Assembly: GCF_025847205.1 (NCBI RefSeq)
Contig: NZ_JAOYTH010000007.1
Location: 248,001-312,000, forward strand
DNA: 64,000 bases
Direction of reading: 5' to 3'
Source of the DNA: Pararhizobium sp. YC-54
Lineage (GTDB): Bacteria; Pseudomonadota; Alphaproteobacteria; Rhizobiales; Rhizobiaceae
How positions within the stretch are numbered: position 1 is the first letter of the stretch; each line of letters opens with the position of its first letter. The notes below the pieces were generated by a model. It was not told the origin of the DNA. It made no database searches and saw nothing but the letters and a program-made list of their open reading frames with translations. Below are positions 36,040 through 43,373 of this stretch, in pieces. A program made the position numbers and the translations under genes.

Positions 36040-37014
36040 ATGCTAGATTTCGAAATGATTTCCAAGGCCGCTCGAACGCTCAAGGGGGTGACACGTGTTA
36101 CACCGCTGTTGGAATCGGAGTTGCTAAACAAGCAACTGGGTTTCCGCCTCCTCGTCAAAGCGGAGTGCCTGCAACGCACAGGGTCGTTCAAGATCCGCGG
36201 GGCCTACGTCAAGATTGCATCGCTTACCGACCAGGAGCGATCGTCGGGCGTGGTGGCTTTCTCGTCCGGGAACCATGCGCAAGGTGTTGCCGCTGCAGCC
36301 ACAGAGCTGGGAGTTTCGTCGACGATCGTCATGCCGGATGACGCTCCTGCGGTGAAATTGCGGAACACTGCTGAATACGGTGCCAAGGTCATAACCTATG
36401 ACAGGATCACCGGTGACCGCGCCAAAATTGCGCAGGATGTCGCCGAACAGACGGGGGCCGTGCTCGTCCCTCCCTATGACGATTATGTTTTGATGTCAGG
36501 GCAGGGCACGATCGGGATCGAAATCGCAAATCAATTGTCTCAGCGGAACATATCAGCGGATGCTTTGGTTTGCCCGGCCGGTGGAGGAGGGCTCATAGCA
36601 GGTGTTGCAACGGCTTTGAAGGAGTTGGCTCCTGAGACCGTGATCTATTCTGCCGAGCCCGACCATTTCGACGACACCCGCCGCTCGCTGGCTGCAGGAG
36701 AACGCATTGGGAATGATCCTGGGCACTCGTCAATATGTGATTCGATTGTAACGCAAATTCCCGGTGAGAAGACGTTCCCAATTAACAAGTCCATTCTCGC
36801 GGGCGGTTTTGCAGTCTCAGAGAGCGACGTGTATTTGGCCATGCAAGCGTTGGCAGATCATCTGAAACTTGTCAGCGAACCAGGTGGCGCAGCTGCGGTT
36901 GCAGCAGTGATGCGCGATGCCGAACACTGGAAGGGTAAAACAGTGGTCGCGGTCGTCTCCGGAGGGAATGTCGACCTCGACACCTTCCGCGGATTTCTGA
37001 GGACGACTGCCTGA
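36040..37014 (+). CDS. serine/threonine dehydratase-like PLP enzyme
   Basis: The 324-residue fold-type-II PLP enzyme belongs to the threonine dehydratase/serine racemase group. Lys in RTGSFKIRGA is the PLP lysine and CPAGGGGLIAG the phosphate-binding loop; there is no C-terminal ACT domain, so it is of the catabolic, not biosynthetic, type. EutB of hydroxyectoine catabolism is a related enzyme. ATG 36040 is preferred because AGGAAG lies upstream; 36019 is possible. It would deaminate serine or threonine to a keto acid, with RidA handling the enamine intermediate. Confidence 0.87.
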   Translation: MLDFEMISKAARTLKGVTRVTPLLESELLNKQLGFRLLVKAECLQRTGSFKIRGAYVKIASLTDQERSSGVVAFSSGNHAQGVAAAATELGVSSTIVMPDDAPAVKLRNTAEYGAKVITYDRITGDRAKIAQDVAEQTGAVLVPPYDDYVLMSGQGTIGIEIANQLSQRNISADALVCPAGGGGLIAGVATALKELAPETVIYSAEPDHFDDTRRSLAAGERIGNDPGHSSICDSIVTQIPGEKTFPINKSILAGGFAVSESDVYLAMQALADHLKLVSEPGGAAAVAAVMRDAEHWKGKTVVAVVSGGNVDLDTFRGFLRTTA

Positions 37015-37107
37015 ACACGGGCAAACGCCACAACGCTCAAAAACGATGTCTTTTACTCCGTCCATCTCTTGGACGGTCCATCACACTCAACCCTGTGAAG
37101 GCACACA

Positions 37108-37992
37108 ATGACGACCTATGTTCTCACCGCAACTTGCCAATCGACACGCGGTATCGTGGCAGCAATTTCGGGATTTCTCTACGAAACCGGCTGCAATATC
37201 ATTGACAGCTCCCAGTTTGACGATCTCAGCACGGGCCGCTTTTTCATGCGCGTATCGTTCATATCACAGGACGGTGTTGGCGCTGATGCACTGGCCGACG
37301 GATTGAAACCTATCGCCGAAAAGTTTGCGATGGAAACCCAGCTCCATTTGCAGGCTGAAAGAACCAAAGTCCTTCTAATGGTATCACGCTTTGGCCATTG
37401 CCTTAACGACTTGCTGTATCGCTGGCGTATCGGCGCACTTCCGATTGATATTGTCGGCGTCGTTTCCAATCACTTTGACTATCAGAAAGTTGTCGTCAAT
37501 CACGACATTCCGTTCCACCACATCAAGGTCACAAAGGAAAATAAGCCAAAGGCCGAAGCCCAGATCATGGAGATCGTGGAGCAGACGGGCACCGAACTCG
37601 TCGTGCTTGCCCGATATATGCAGGTTCTCTCGGACGCCATGTGCGCAAAGATGTCCGGAAGGATCATTAACATACATCATTCGTTTCTGCCGAGCTTCAA
37701 GGGCGCGAACCCCTACAAGCAAGCATACGAGCGAGGTGTGAAGCTAATAGGTGCGACCGCACATTACGTCACTGCAGACCTTGATGAGGGACCAATTATC
37801 GAGCAGGATACTGTTCGTATTACACATGCGCAGAGCGCAGAAGACTACGTCTCACTCGGCCGAGACGTCGAGAGTCAGGTGCTTGCTCGCGCCATTCACG
37901 CACATATCCATCATAGGGTGTTCTTGAACGGAAGCCGTACTGTTGTTTTCCCTGCGAGTCCGGGCAGCTTTGCGTCGGAGCGCATGGGATGA
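37108..37992 (+). CDS. purU: formyltetrahydrofolate deformylase
   Basis: PurU hydrolyses 10-formyl-THF to formate and THF, recycling folate. The 294 residues contain an N-terminal ACT domain (about 1-80) and a formyltransferase-type catalytic domain with [20 protein letters not shown] (Asn and His) and the [17 protein letters not shown] signature. It follows a 93-bp gap and overlaps folD by 4 bp. In sox operons purU disposes of the one-carbon unit taken from the methyl group. Confidence 0.93.
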   Translation: MTTYVLTATCQSTRGIVAAISGFLYETGCNIIDSSQFDDLSTGRFFMRVSFISQDGVGADALADGLKPIAEKFAMETQLHLQAERTKVLLMVSRFGHCLNDLLYRWRIGALPIDIVGVVSNHFDYQKVVVNHDIPFHHIKVTKENKPKAEAQIMEIVEQTGTELVVLARYMQVLSDAMCAKMSGRIINIHHSFLPSFKGANPYKQAYERGVKLIGATAHYVTADLDEGPIIEQDTVRITHAQSAEDYVSLGRDVESQVLARAIHAHIHHRVFLNGSRTVVFPASPGSFASERMG

Positions 37993-38903
37993 CGAAAGCG
38001 GTTGTGATTGACGGAAAGGCTATCGCATCATCCGTCTTGCAGCAGGTGAAAACTGCGTCAGTTGATCTTGTAACGGCGAAGGACATAACGCCCGGACTTG
38101 CAGTTGTGATTGTCGGGAACGATCCTGCAAGCCACGCCTATGTGGCGGCCAAAAGCAAAATGGCAAAAGAGTGCGGTTTTGCTTCGTCTCAATTCACGTT
38201 AACTGAAGGAACCACTCAGTCGGAACTTGCCGAACTGATTGAAAATCTGAACGACGATCCCAAGGTGCACGGTATACTGGTGCAATTGCCTCTGCCGCCG
38301 CATTTGGACAGCGAGATGATCATACAATCGATCTTGCCTCAGAAGGACGTGGATGGACTCAACATTTCAAACGCCGGAAAGCTAGCTGTTGGCGACTTGA
38401 GAACAGGGATTTTGCCATGCACACCCGCCGGTGCCATGGTCCTAATTTCCGAAATTCACGGCTTGGACCTTTCAGGTCTAAGAGCAGTTGTTGTTGGTCG
38501 GTCCAACCTGTTTGGGAAACCGATGGGTCAACTGCTGCTGGCTGCTAACGCGACCGTTACCATGGCTCACTCCCGCACCAAGGATCTGAGGTCGATCTGC
38601 TGCGAGGCCGATATAGTCATAGCCGCGGTCGGTAGGCCCGAAATGATCAAAGGCGACTGGTTAAAGCAGGGAGCCACTGTAATCGATGTCGGGATCAACC
38701 GCGTCCAGGCACCAGAGCTGGGCGATGGCCGAACGCGGTTGGTCGGCGACGTTTCCTTCAACGAAGCAAAAAATGTCGTGGGCGCAGTTACACCTGTTCC
38801 GGGGGGGGTCGGACCAATGACTATAGCCATGCTCATGGCGAACACTTTAACAGCTGCTTACCGCGCTGCTGGACTGAGCTTCAAACTCGTCCACGCTAAA
38901 TGA
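37989..38903 (+). CDS. folD: FolD methylene-THF dehydrogenase/cyclohydrolase
   Basis: FolD converts 5,10-methylene-THF to 10-formyl-THF with NADP, linking sarcosine oxidation to PurU. The 304 residues carry the active-site Lys in [43 protein letters not shown], the NADP motif [18 protein letters not shown] and the C-terminal [18 protein letters not shown]. It is an island-encoded paralogue in addition to the essential chromosomal folD expected in any host. Confidence 0.94.
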   Translation: MTKAVVIDGKAIASSVLQQVKTASVDLVTAKDITPGLAVVIVGNDPASHAYVAAKSKMAKECGFASSQFTLTEGTTQSELAELIENLNDDPKVHGILVQLPLPPHLDSEMIIQSILPQKDVDGLNISNAGKLAVGDLRTGILPCTPAGAMVLISEIHGLDLSGLRAVVVGRSNLFGKPMGQLLLAANATVTMAHSRTKDLRSICCEADIVIAAVGRPEMIKGDWLKQGATVIDVGINRVQAPELGDGRTRLVGDVSFNEAKNVVGAVTPVPGGVGPMTIAMLMANTLTAAYRAAGLSFKLVHAK

Positions 38904-38923
38904 AATTGACAAGGAACTGAGGC

Positions 38924-39382
38924 ATGGAAAGCGTTACAGCCGGGACCGCGTCGGATGGCCCTATGCTATTTGCGAACGGCAATTATGTTCTCGCGAAGCG
39001 TCATCGCGATTTGGTGTTTACATCCGGGATGACGCCTCGAGAAGAAGGCCGCCTTATTCACACCGGAACTTTTACAAAAGATCTTCGTCCCGAGGATTCC
39101 AAGGAAGCGGTGGAACTGGCAGTGTCGAATGCCCTTGCTGCGGCTCGCCGGGCAATTGGCGCTGACGAACGAGTGGGAAGCATCTTAACTATGACCGTTT
39201 TCGTGTCGTCAACAGGCGACTTCAATCAACACTCGCGGGTAGCCGACCATGCCTCGAACTGGCTTGCGCGAGAACTTGGGCCGGACGGGATCGGCACGCG
39301 AGCGGCCGTCGGAGTGTCCTCGTTGCCGGGTGGCGCTCTGATTGAGATACAAATGACGGCCATCATCGTGCCTGATGTATAG
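38924..39382 (+). CDS. RidA family enamine/imine deaminase
   Basis: The 152-residue protein belongs to the RidA/YjgF/UK114 family, which hydrolyses reactive enamines such as 2-aminoacrylate formed by PLP dehydratases. Typical features are the N-terminal FANGNYVLAKRHRDLVFTSG segment and C-terminal AAVGVSSLPGGALIEIQMTA. It is the last enzyme gene of unit 4, 20 bp after folD, and plausibly detoxifies the product of the dehydratase at 36040. Confidence 0.88.
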   Translation: MESVTAGTASDGPMLFANGNYVLAKRHRDLVFTSGMTPREEGRLIHTGTFTKDLRPEDSKEAVELAVSNALAAARRAIGADERVGSILTMTVFVSSTGDFNQHSRVADHASNWLARELGPDGIGTRAAVGVSSLPGGALIEIQMTAIIVPDV

Positions 39383-39687
39383 TCTTTTTAAGGTGACAGG
39401 ATTTAGCAGCAGCTCTGAGCGAGTTTCAGATACTCAACGTGTGACCCGCGTCGTCTGTCGGAGAAAGGCGTGGTACCCAATGCTTGCAATTCCAACCAAG
39501 CTAGTTGTTTTTGACGAACCAAAATGGCGCAATGCGGTCCAATTTCATGGACGTCACCAGCAGGATGGCCACCACGGCGCAATGCCAAATGATAGACGAC
39601 ACTGTCTGAGGCAGGGCTGATAGGCTGGCAGCAAGAAAGTCAACGCTGCATAGGCCAAAGCCCCAACATTGTTGGAGAGGAACCCGG
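39383..39687. other. spacer between ridA and traR; no supported gene
   Basis: These 305 bp separate the catabolic operon from traR. Short ORFs on both strands have no recognisable family or ribosome site. A weak hairpin (CATCA/TGATG, 39361-39377, at the end of ridA) followed by a CTTTTT run is at best a leaky terminator, so transcription from unit 4 could continue into traR. No insertion sequence or tra box was seen. Confidence 0.5.
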
Positions 39688-40392
39688 GTGCAAAACTGGT
39701 TAGACAAGCTGATTGATCTTGCTGCGATTCCCGGCGACGAGCATCTAATAAAACAAGGCTTAGAGGCGGTAATTGCGTCGAGTGGCTTCAACGCTTACGC
39801 CTATCTCAACATCCAGCCGAGCCGTTCCAGCGCCTTGTCCAACTATCATCCTGAGTGGCAAGGAGAGTATTTCAGGTAACAGTTCAATAGGCTTGATCCA
39901 GTGATAAAGCGTGCGCAGACGCTTAGGCGCGCCTTTTCATGGAGCGCCGAGTGGGACAGGCCCCGTCTGTCCGAAGACGAGCGATCCTTTTTTTCACTCG
40001 CGTCAGATTTCGGGATCCGATCTGGGATCACAGTTCCGGTTAGGATTGCTCATGGGGCTCTGGCGTTGTTCACGCTGGCGTCTTCGAAGCAGAAAGTCGA
40101 CCTTGAGCGTGACATCGATCCGGTCGCAGCCGCAGCCGCGGTCGCGCAACTGCATTCAAAGATCTTGTTCGCCGATCCGACACCCAGCGCCGAAGAACAG
40201 CTCCGGCTTGATCCGAAAAGCGCAACCTATCTAAGGTGGATCGCGGACGGAAAGACGATGGAGGAGGTCGCCGATCTGGAAGGCGTCAAATACAACAGCG
40301 TCCGCATCAGAATCGAAACTGCCCGCAAGCAGTTCAACGTCCACACGATCACGCACCTGACTTCGACGGCAATCCGCAAAAAATTGATCTGA
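39688..40392 (+). pseudogene. traR: TraR quorum-sensing activator, interrupted by in-frame TAA at codon 64
   Basis: TraR is the LuxR-type activator that binds 3-oxo-octanoyl-HSL and switches on tra and trb operons. From GTG 39688 (GGAGAGG upstream) the frame matches Ti-plasmid TraR end to end over 234 codons, with AHL-pocket residues Tyr53, Trp57 and Asp70 and a C-terminal HTH (KTMEEVADLEGVKYNSVRIR). A single TAA at 39877-39879 replaces codon 64; the frame is otherwise open to 40392. A restart at GTG 39901 would lack the first 71 residues and most of the ligand pocket. Either traR is inactive, or the codon is suppressed or a sequencing error. Confidence 0.9.
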
Positions 40393-40398
40393 AGATCA
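40377..40398 (-). terminator. possible weak terminator of traM
   Basis: Read leftward, the short dyad TGATCT-TC-AGATCA is followed by ATTTTTTGC at the point where traM and traR converge. The stem is AT-rich and short, so termination efficiency is doubtful. Confidence 0.3.
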
Positions 40399-40704
40399 GT
40401 TCACACTGACCTTTGGGATGTAACCGAGAATCGCAAGCAGCGTATTCAGCGCACTCATCTGCGCGTGCATGTCTATGCTGGCCTCGATAAATTCGAGATG
40501 CTGAGCACCGCCGGTGGCCCGGCCGGTTTGATAGTCTTCCGGGAGTGACTGGTACAGCGCATCTGCCCTTTCGACCAGGTGTCTGTGTTTTAGGATTGCG
40601 TCGACCGTCAGCGTTTCAAGATCGGCTGCGGGGAGTCCATGCGTCAACCCGAACACCGGGCGCAGCTCGAGCTTTTCCATCGACGGAAGGTCTTTCGGGT
40701 CCAT
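40396..40704 (-). CDS. traM: TraM antiactivator of TraR
   Basis: TraM binds TraR and blocks its DNA binding, setting the quorum threshold. The 102-residue length equals Ti-plasmid TraM when the ATG at 40704 is used, and the core matches: LELRPVFGLTHGLP, DLETLTVDAIL and the C terminus DMHAQMSALNTLLAILGYIP. It converges with traR, the stops being 3 bp apart. A degenerate tra box lies about 300 bp upstream (40999-41016), as expected for a TraR-activated antiactivator. Confidence 0.93.
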   Translation of the reverse strand: MDPKDLPSMEKLELRPVFGLTHGLPAADLETLTVDAILKHRHLVERADALYQSLPEDYQTGRATGGAQHLEFIEASIDMHAQMSALNTLLAILGYIPKVSVN

Positions 40705-40863
40705 ACTGTTTCCAACTTCGGGCATTGTCTGCGGTGCGCCCCCGCAAACGTCAATCCCTGATCCCAAGCCGGGGGTTGGAAACTGTACCTGGACAGTCCT
40801 GAGACCTTTAGCCGAAGCCTGGACATACGTCACAGGCCCCCGGCCACATGGTCAGAGGATTCT

Positions 40864-40967
40864 GGTACCGAAACGGCCGGTACCAACCACCAGGTAGGGG
40901 TTTCCACACCCCAGGGCAGCGCGTACTGCCCTAGCCGCCCTTATAACGGCGAGGTTCGAATTTCGCC
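40864..40967. repeat. four consecutive short inverted repeats
   Basis: Stem-loops in order: GGTACCG/CGGTACC (40864-40870 and 40878-40884), GGGGT/ACCCC (40897-40901 and 40908-40912), AGGGCAG/CTGCCCT (40913-40919 and 40926-40932) and GGCGA/TCGCC (40948-40952 and 40963-40967). None is followed by a clear U-tract on either strand, so simple termination is not an obvious role. Confidence 0.6.
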
Positions 40968-40998
40968 AGTGCAAACAGGCGGATAATTGCCCTGGAAG

Positions 40999-41016
40999 CA
41001 CTACAGATCTGCATAT
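40999..41016. promoter_or_regulatory. degenerate tra box upstream of traM
   Basis: The 18-mer CACTACAGATCTGCATAT matches the tra-box consensus at 13 of 18 positions. The right half-site AGATCTGCA is intact and the left half is degraded. Its position between traH and traM matches the TraR-regulated traM promoter of Ti-type plasmids. Confidence 0.6.
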
Positions 41017-41025
41017 GGCCCAAGT

Positions 41026-41655
41026 TTACCCCGCGCCGATCGTGGACAAATCAACACGGATGCCGGCCCTGTTCGGGTCATCGACAGGTTCGTCGCTGGC
41101 TGCGGGTTCGCTTCGATCGTCTGCCTCGGGCTTATCGGCAGCATCGTCAGCCTCCGCTCCCGGAACGTTGCCTGCGGTGGGATCGGTCTCTTTCTCTCCC
41201 GGGCTCGGCGCCCGAAACACGGCTTCCCCTTCGAAATACCCCGACTGCCAGGCAAGGATCGCATCCTCGAACACCTGGGCCTCGGCCTGCTTGCCCGTCG
41301 GATTGCCATACCATTTGAGAACGATGCGATAGACTTTGGCGAAGAGGGCCGTGCCCATACGCATATTGGCGCAAGCATCGACGAGATCGGGTTTCAGGGC
41401 GCCGGCCTCGAGCACGCCGAGGCCGGCCGGATACTGGGTGATGCCGACCCGTACGACATTGCGGCCAATGTTTTCGCGGATCAGGTCCATCGCCGCCTCC
41501 GGTGTCGGGGGCTTCGGTACCAGCACGACACGGTTGCCAGCGCGAACCGTGATCGCCAGCGGATCCTGGGACCCTGCGGCGGCGATAAACTTCTCGACGA
41601 TCGCCGGCTTCAATGCGGGATCAGCGCATTCCTTGATCAGGCCCGCATCGACCAT
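41026..41655 (-). CDS. traH: TraH conjugal transfer protein
   Basis: TraH is the distal gene of the traAFBH operon of Ti-type plasmids; its biochemical role is not established. The 209 residues begin MVDAGLIKECADPALKPAIV, matching known TraH, with an N-terminal globular part (to about 140) and an acidic Asp/Glu/Ala-rich tail. ATG 41655 lies one base from the traB stop. The in-frame extension to 41778 lies within traB and is rejected. Confidence 0.9.
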   Translation of the reverse strand: MVDAGLIKECADPALKPAIVEKFIAAAGSQDPLAITVRAGNRVVLVPKPPTPEAAMDLIRENIGRNVVRVGITQYPAGLGVLEAGALKPDLVDACANMRMGTALFAKVYRIVLKWYGNPTGKQAEAQVFEDAILAWQSGYFEGEAVFRAPSPGEKETDPTAGNVPGAEADDAADKPEADDRSEPAASDEPVDDPNRAGIRVDLSTIGAG

Positions 41656-41656
41656 G

Positions 41657-42907
41657 TCATTCTCCTTCCGCTTGGCGGTTGACAGCACTGACGAGCAGCA
41701 CGCCGAAGAGCTTTGCCCAAGCGACGGTGCTGGCCTGCTGGATCGCGACGATCGATGTGCCTGATGTCCACCAGCCATTGCCAGCAGCGACGATGATATC
41801 AGGGGAATGCAGCATCGACTGCAGCACCGGCCAGACGATGAGTTGTTCGTAGCAGATCAGTGGGGCGACCCGCCTCGCGCCGATCTCGAAAACGGGATTG
41901 GCGAATAGATGCGCCCGGGCGCCACCGGGCTCACCGGTCAGGATCCGCCAGGGCTGCCACATCGATCCCGGTACGGGCATGCGCTCCCGGTAGAGAATCT
42001 CTGCCTTTGCTGCCGAGATTGCGACGAGAACATTGTCGTAGCCATGGCCATCGAGAACAGTTGCGCCGGCGATGACGGTGAGATCCCGGTCCTGCAGCTC
42101 GTCGCGCCAAAGCCGTTCGACGGTCGGCGTCCATAAGCCGAGCGCGCTTTCCGGCAGAACAATGGTGCTGATCCCTTCGCCTACCGACCTGAGGACTGTT
42201 GCAATCAGGACTCGCTGACGCTCCAATGATGCGTCGCGCCCAAGCGTCTCACCCAGTTTGAGATCGACGCCTTTCCACCCTTCCGGTAGCTTCGGTTCTG
42301 TCCAGACTGCGGCGGACCAGAGCCATAGGCTCAGCATGACCAAGATTGCTGCCGGCCAGAACCGCGATGTCATCATCGCCAGGCCGGCAGCTGTCGCCGC
42401 CAGTCCCCACCATCCCCAGCCGGGAAACAGCACGCCCGCCGCGGTGATCGGCTGCGCCCAGCCGGTGATACCGAAGGGCGGCAGTGCCATTAGCACGCTC
42501 GCTACCAGATATCGTCCGACCGGCGCCTTCCCAGCGCGGCGCGTCCAGAGTGCCGCATGCACGATCAGGAAAGACGCCGACGCAATGAGCCACAGCAGCA
42601 GACCAGGCCAGAGATCGGCGGCATAGAAGTTGGCCACCCCTTGGGGCAGACCGCGCGAAGCGGCGAGGAAATAGCCGAGCGAGACGAAAGCTGCGATCCC
42701 GCGCGACGGCGCCAAGGCCCACAACATTGGGAACAGCATAGCGGCGGGGAGCGCCAACACATAGCCGCTCCATCCGACCGTGCCGATGGCGATCGCCACC
42801 GTAATCAAGATCGCCGAGCGCGCTCGGTCACGGATCGAACGTGAGGATCGGCCGGGCAAGCCCGAGCAGGTCGCTTGTCGGTATTGGTCCAAAATATCGG
42901 GAGTCAT
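41657..42907 (-). CDS. traB: TraB conjugal transfer membrane protein, nitrilase-like domain
   Basis: The 416-residue TraB has an N-terminal half with about six hydrophobic spans and a C-terminal periplasmic nitrilase-like domain resembling apolipoprotein N-acyltransferase. Glu in [10 protein letters not shown] and Cys in [11 protein letters not shown] are two of the catalytic-type positions. It is needed for efficient conjugation on Ti plasmids, but its exact reaction is unknown. From the ATG at 42907 it overlaps traF by 80 bp; a downstream non-ATG start is possible. Confidence 0.88.
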   Translation of the reverse strand: MTPDILDQYRQATCSGLPGRSSRSIRDRARSAILITVAIAIGTVGWSGYVLALPAAMLFPMLWALAPSRGIAAFVSLGYFLAASRGLPQGVANFYAADLWPGLLLWLIASASFLIVHAALWTRRAGKAPVGRYLVASVLMALPPFGITGWAQPITAAGVLFPGWGWWGLAATAAGLAMMTSRFWPAAILVMLSLWLWSAAVWTEPKLPEGWKGVDLKLGETLGRDASLERQRVLIATVLRSVGEGISTIVLPESALGLWTPTVERLWRDELQDRDLTVIAGATVLDGHGYDNVLVAISAAKAEILYRERMPVPGSMWQPWRILTGEPGGARAHLFANPVFEIGARRVAPLICYEQLIVWPVLQSMLHSPDIIVAAGNGWWTSGTSIVAIQQASTVAWAKLFGVLLVSAVNRQAEGE

Positions 42908-43373
42908 AGGAGCTCACATAGGGAGAGTGCATATAGAGCATGCCCGGCGGGACCGTGCCGCCGGTATAGGGTTCGAGCGGTCGCCCGGCGCCATCGACAC
43001 GGCGCACAGTGGATGAGGGGAGCGGCGTACCGTCGATCGATACGCTCTCGCCGATCTGGACAAGCTGACCCGTCAGGGCCGCGACCATCTTGATCATCGG
43101 CGCAACGCCGCCTGGGCACAGGCCCCGCGCGAGATAGTGACGACGGCGAGCTTCTGTGAACGCAGGTGTTTGGGGCGGACAGACAAAGACCAGATCGCCC
43201 ACCGTCACAGCCCTGTCTGTTTCTTCGATCCGCCAGAGGCCGAGCGGCTCGCTCGGCGTCAGGTTCAGCCGGAAGCCACCGAGGACTGCTGTCACGGAAA
43301 GTGCTCCAACGGCGAAGACCGATCCCGCCAGAAACGTGAACACGCGCCGTCGCGTTTGGGCTCGCGGTGTCAC
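42828..43373 (-). CDS. traF: TraF pilin-maturation peptidase (signal-peptidase-like)
   Basis: TraF is a membrane-bound serine peptidase of the S26 family; in RP4 it processes and cyclises the TrbC pilin. The 181 residues show one N-terminal membrane span (about 12-32), Ser in [10 protein letters not shown] and Lys in MIKMVAAL as the catalytic dyad, and YGGTVPPG-like box residues ([15 protein letters not shown]). It overlaps traA by 4 bp. Confidence 0.93.
   Translation of the reverse strand: MTPRAQTRRRVFTFLAGSVFAVGALSVTAVLGGFRLNLTPSEPLGLWRIEETDRAVTVGDLVFVCPPQTPAFTEARRRHYLARGLCPGGVAPMIKMVAALTGQLVQIGESVSIDGTPLPSSTVRRVDGAGRPLEPYTGGTVPPGMLYMHSPYVSSYDSRYFGPIPTSDLLGLARPILTFDP

Larger units (their letters stand above)
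40705..41025 (-). promoter_or_regulatory. traM leader/spacer with stem-loops; no gene
   Basis: This 321-bp spacer between the traM start and the traH stop contains no supported gene. It holds a degenerate tra box at its right end and four short inverted repeats within 104 bp (40864-40967). If traM is transcribed from the tra-box promoter, these repeats lie in its untranslated leader. Confidence 0.55.

Noticed and set aside
12359..39382. Assignment of the whole island as an ectoine-degradation (ehu-eut) locus
   Set aside because: Ehu-like importer, DoeA-like M24 and EutB-like dehydratase are present, but EutC, EutE-type deacetylase, DoeC and DoeD are missing, and Sox, folate genes, amidase and nitrilase are not part of that pathway.
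39501..39791. 96-codon leftward ORF between ridA and traR
   Set aside because: It overlaps the well-supported traR start, has no ribosome site and no recognisable family.
39877..39901. Programmed read-through or recoding of the traR TAA
   Set aside because: No flanking stem-loop or recoding context is visible and TAA is the least read-through stop; a nonsense mutation or sequencing error is simpler.
40948..40967. tRNA T-arm-like sequence (GAGGTTCGAATTTCGCC)
   Set aside because: The stem does not give five proper pairs around a seven-base loop, and no acceptor, D or anticodon arms can be built around it; treated as a simple inverted repeat.
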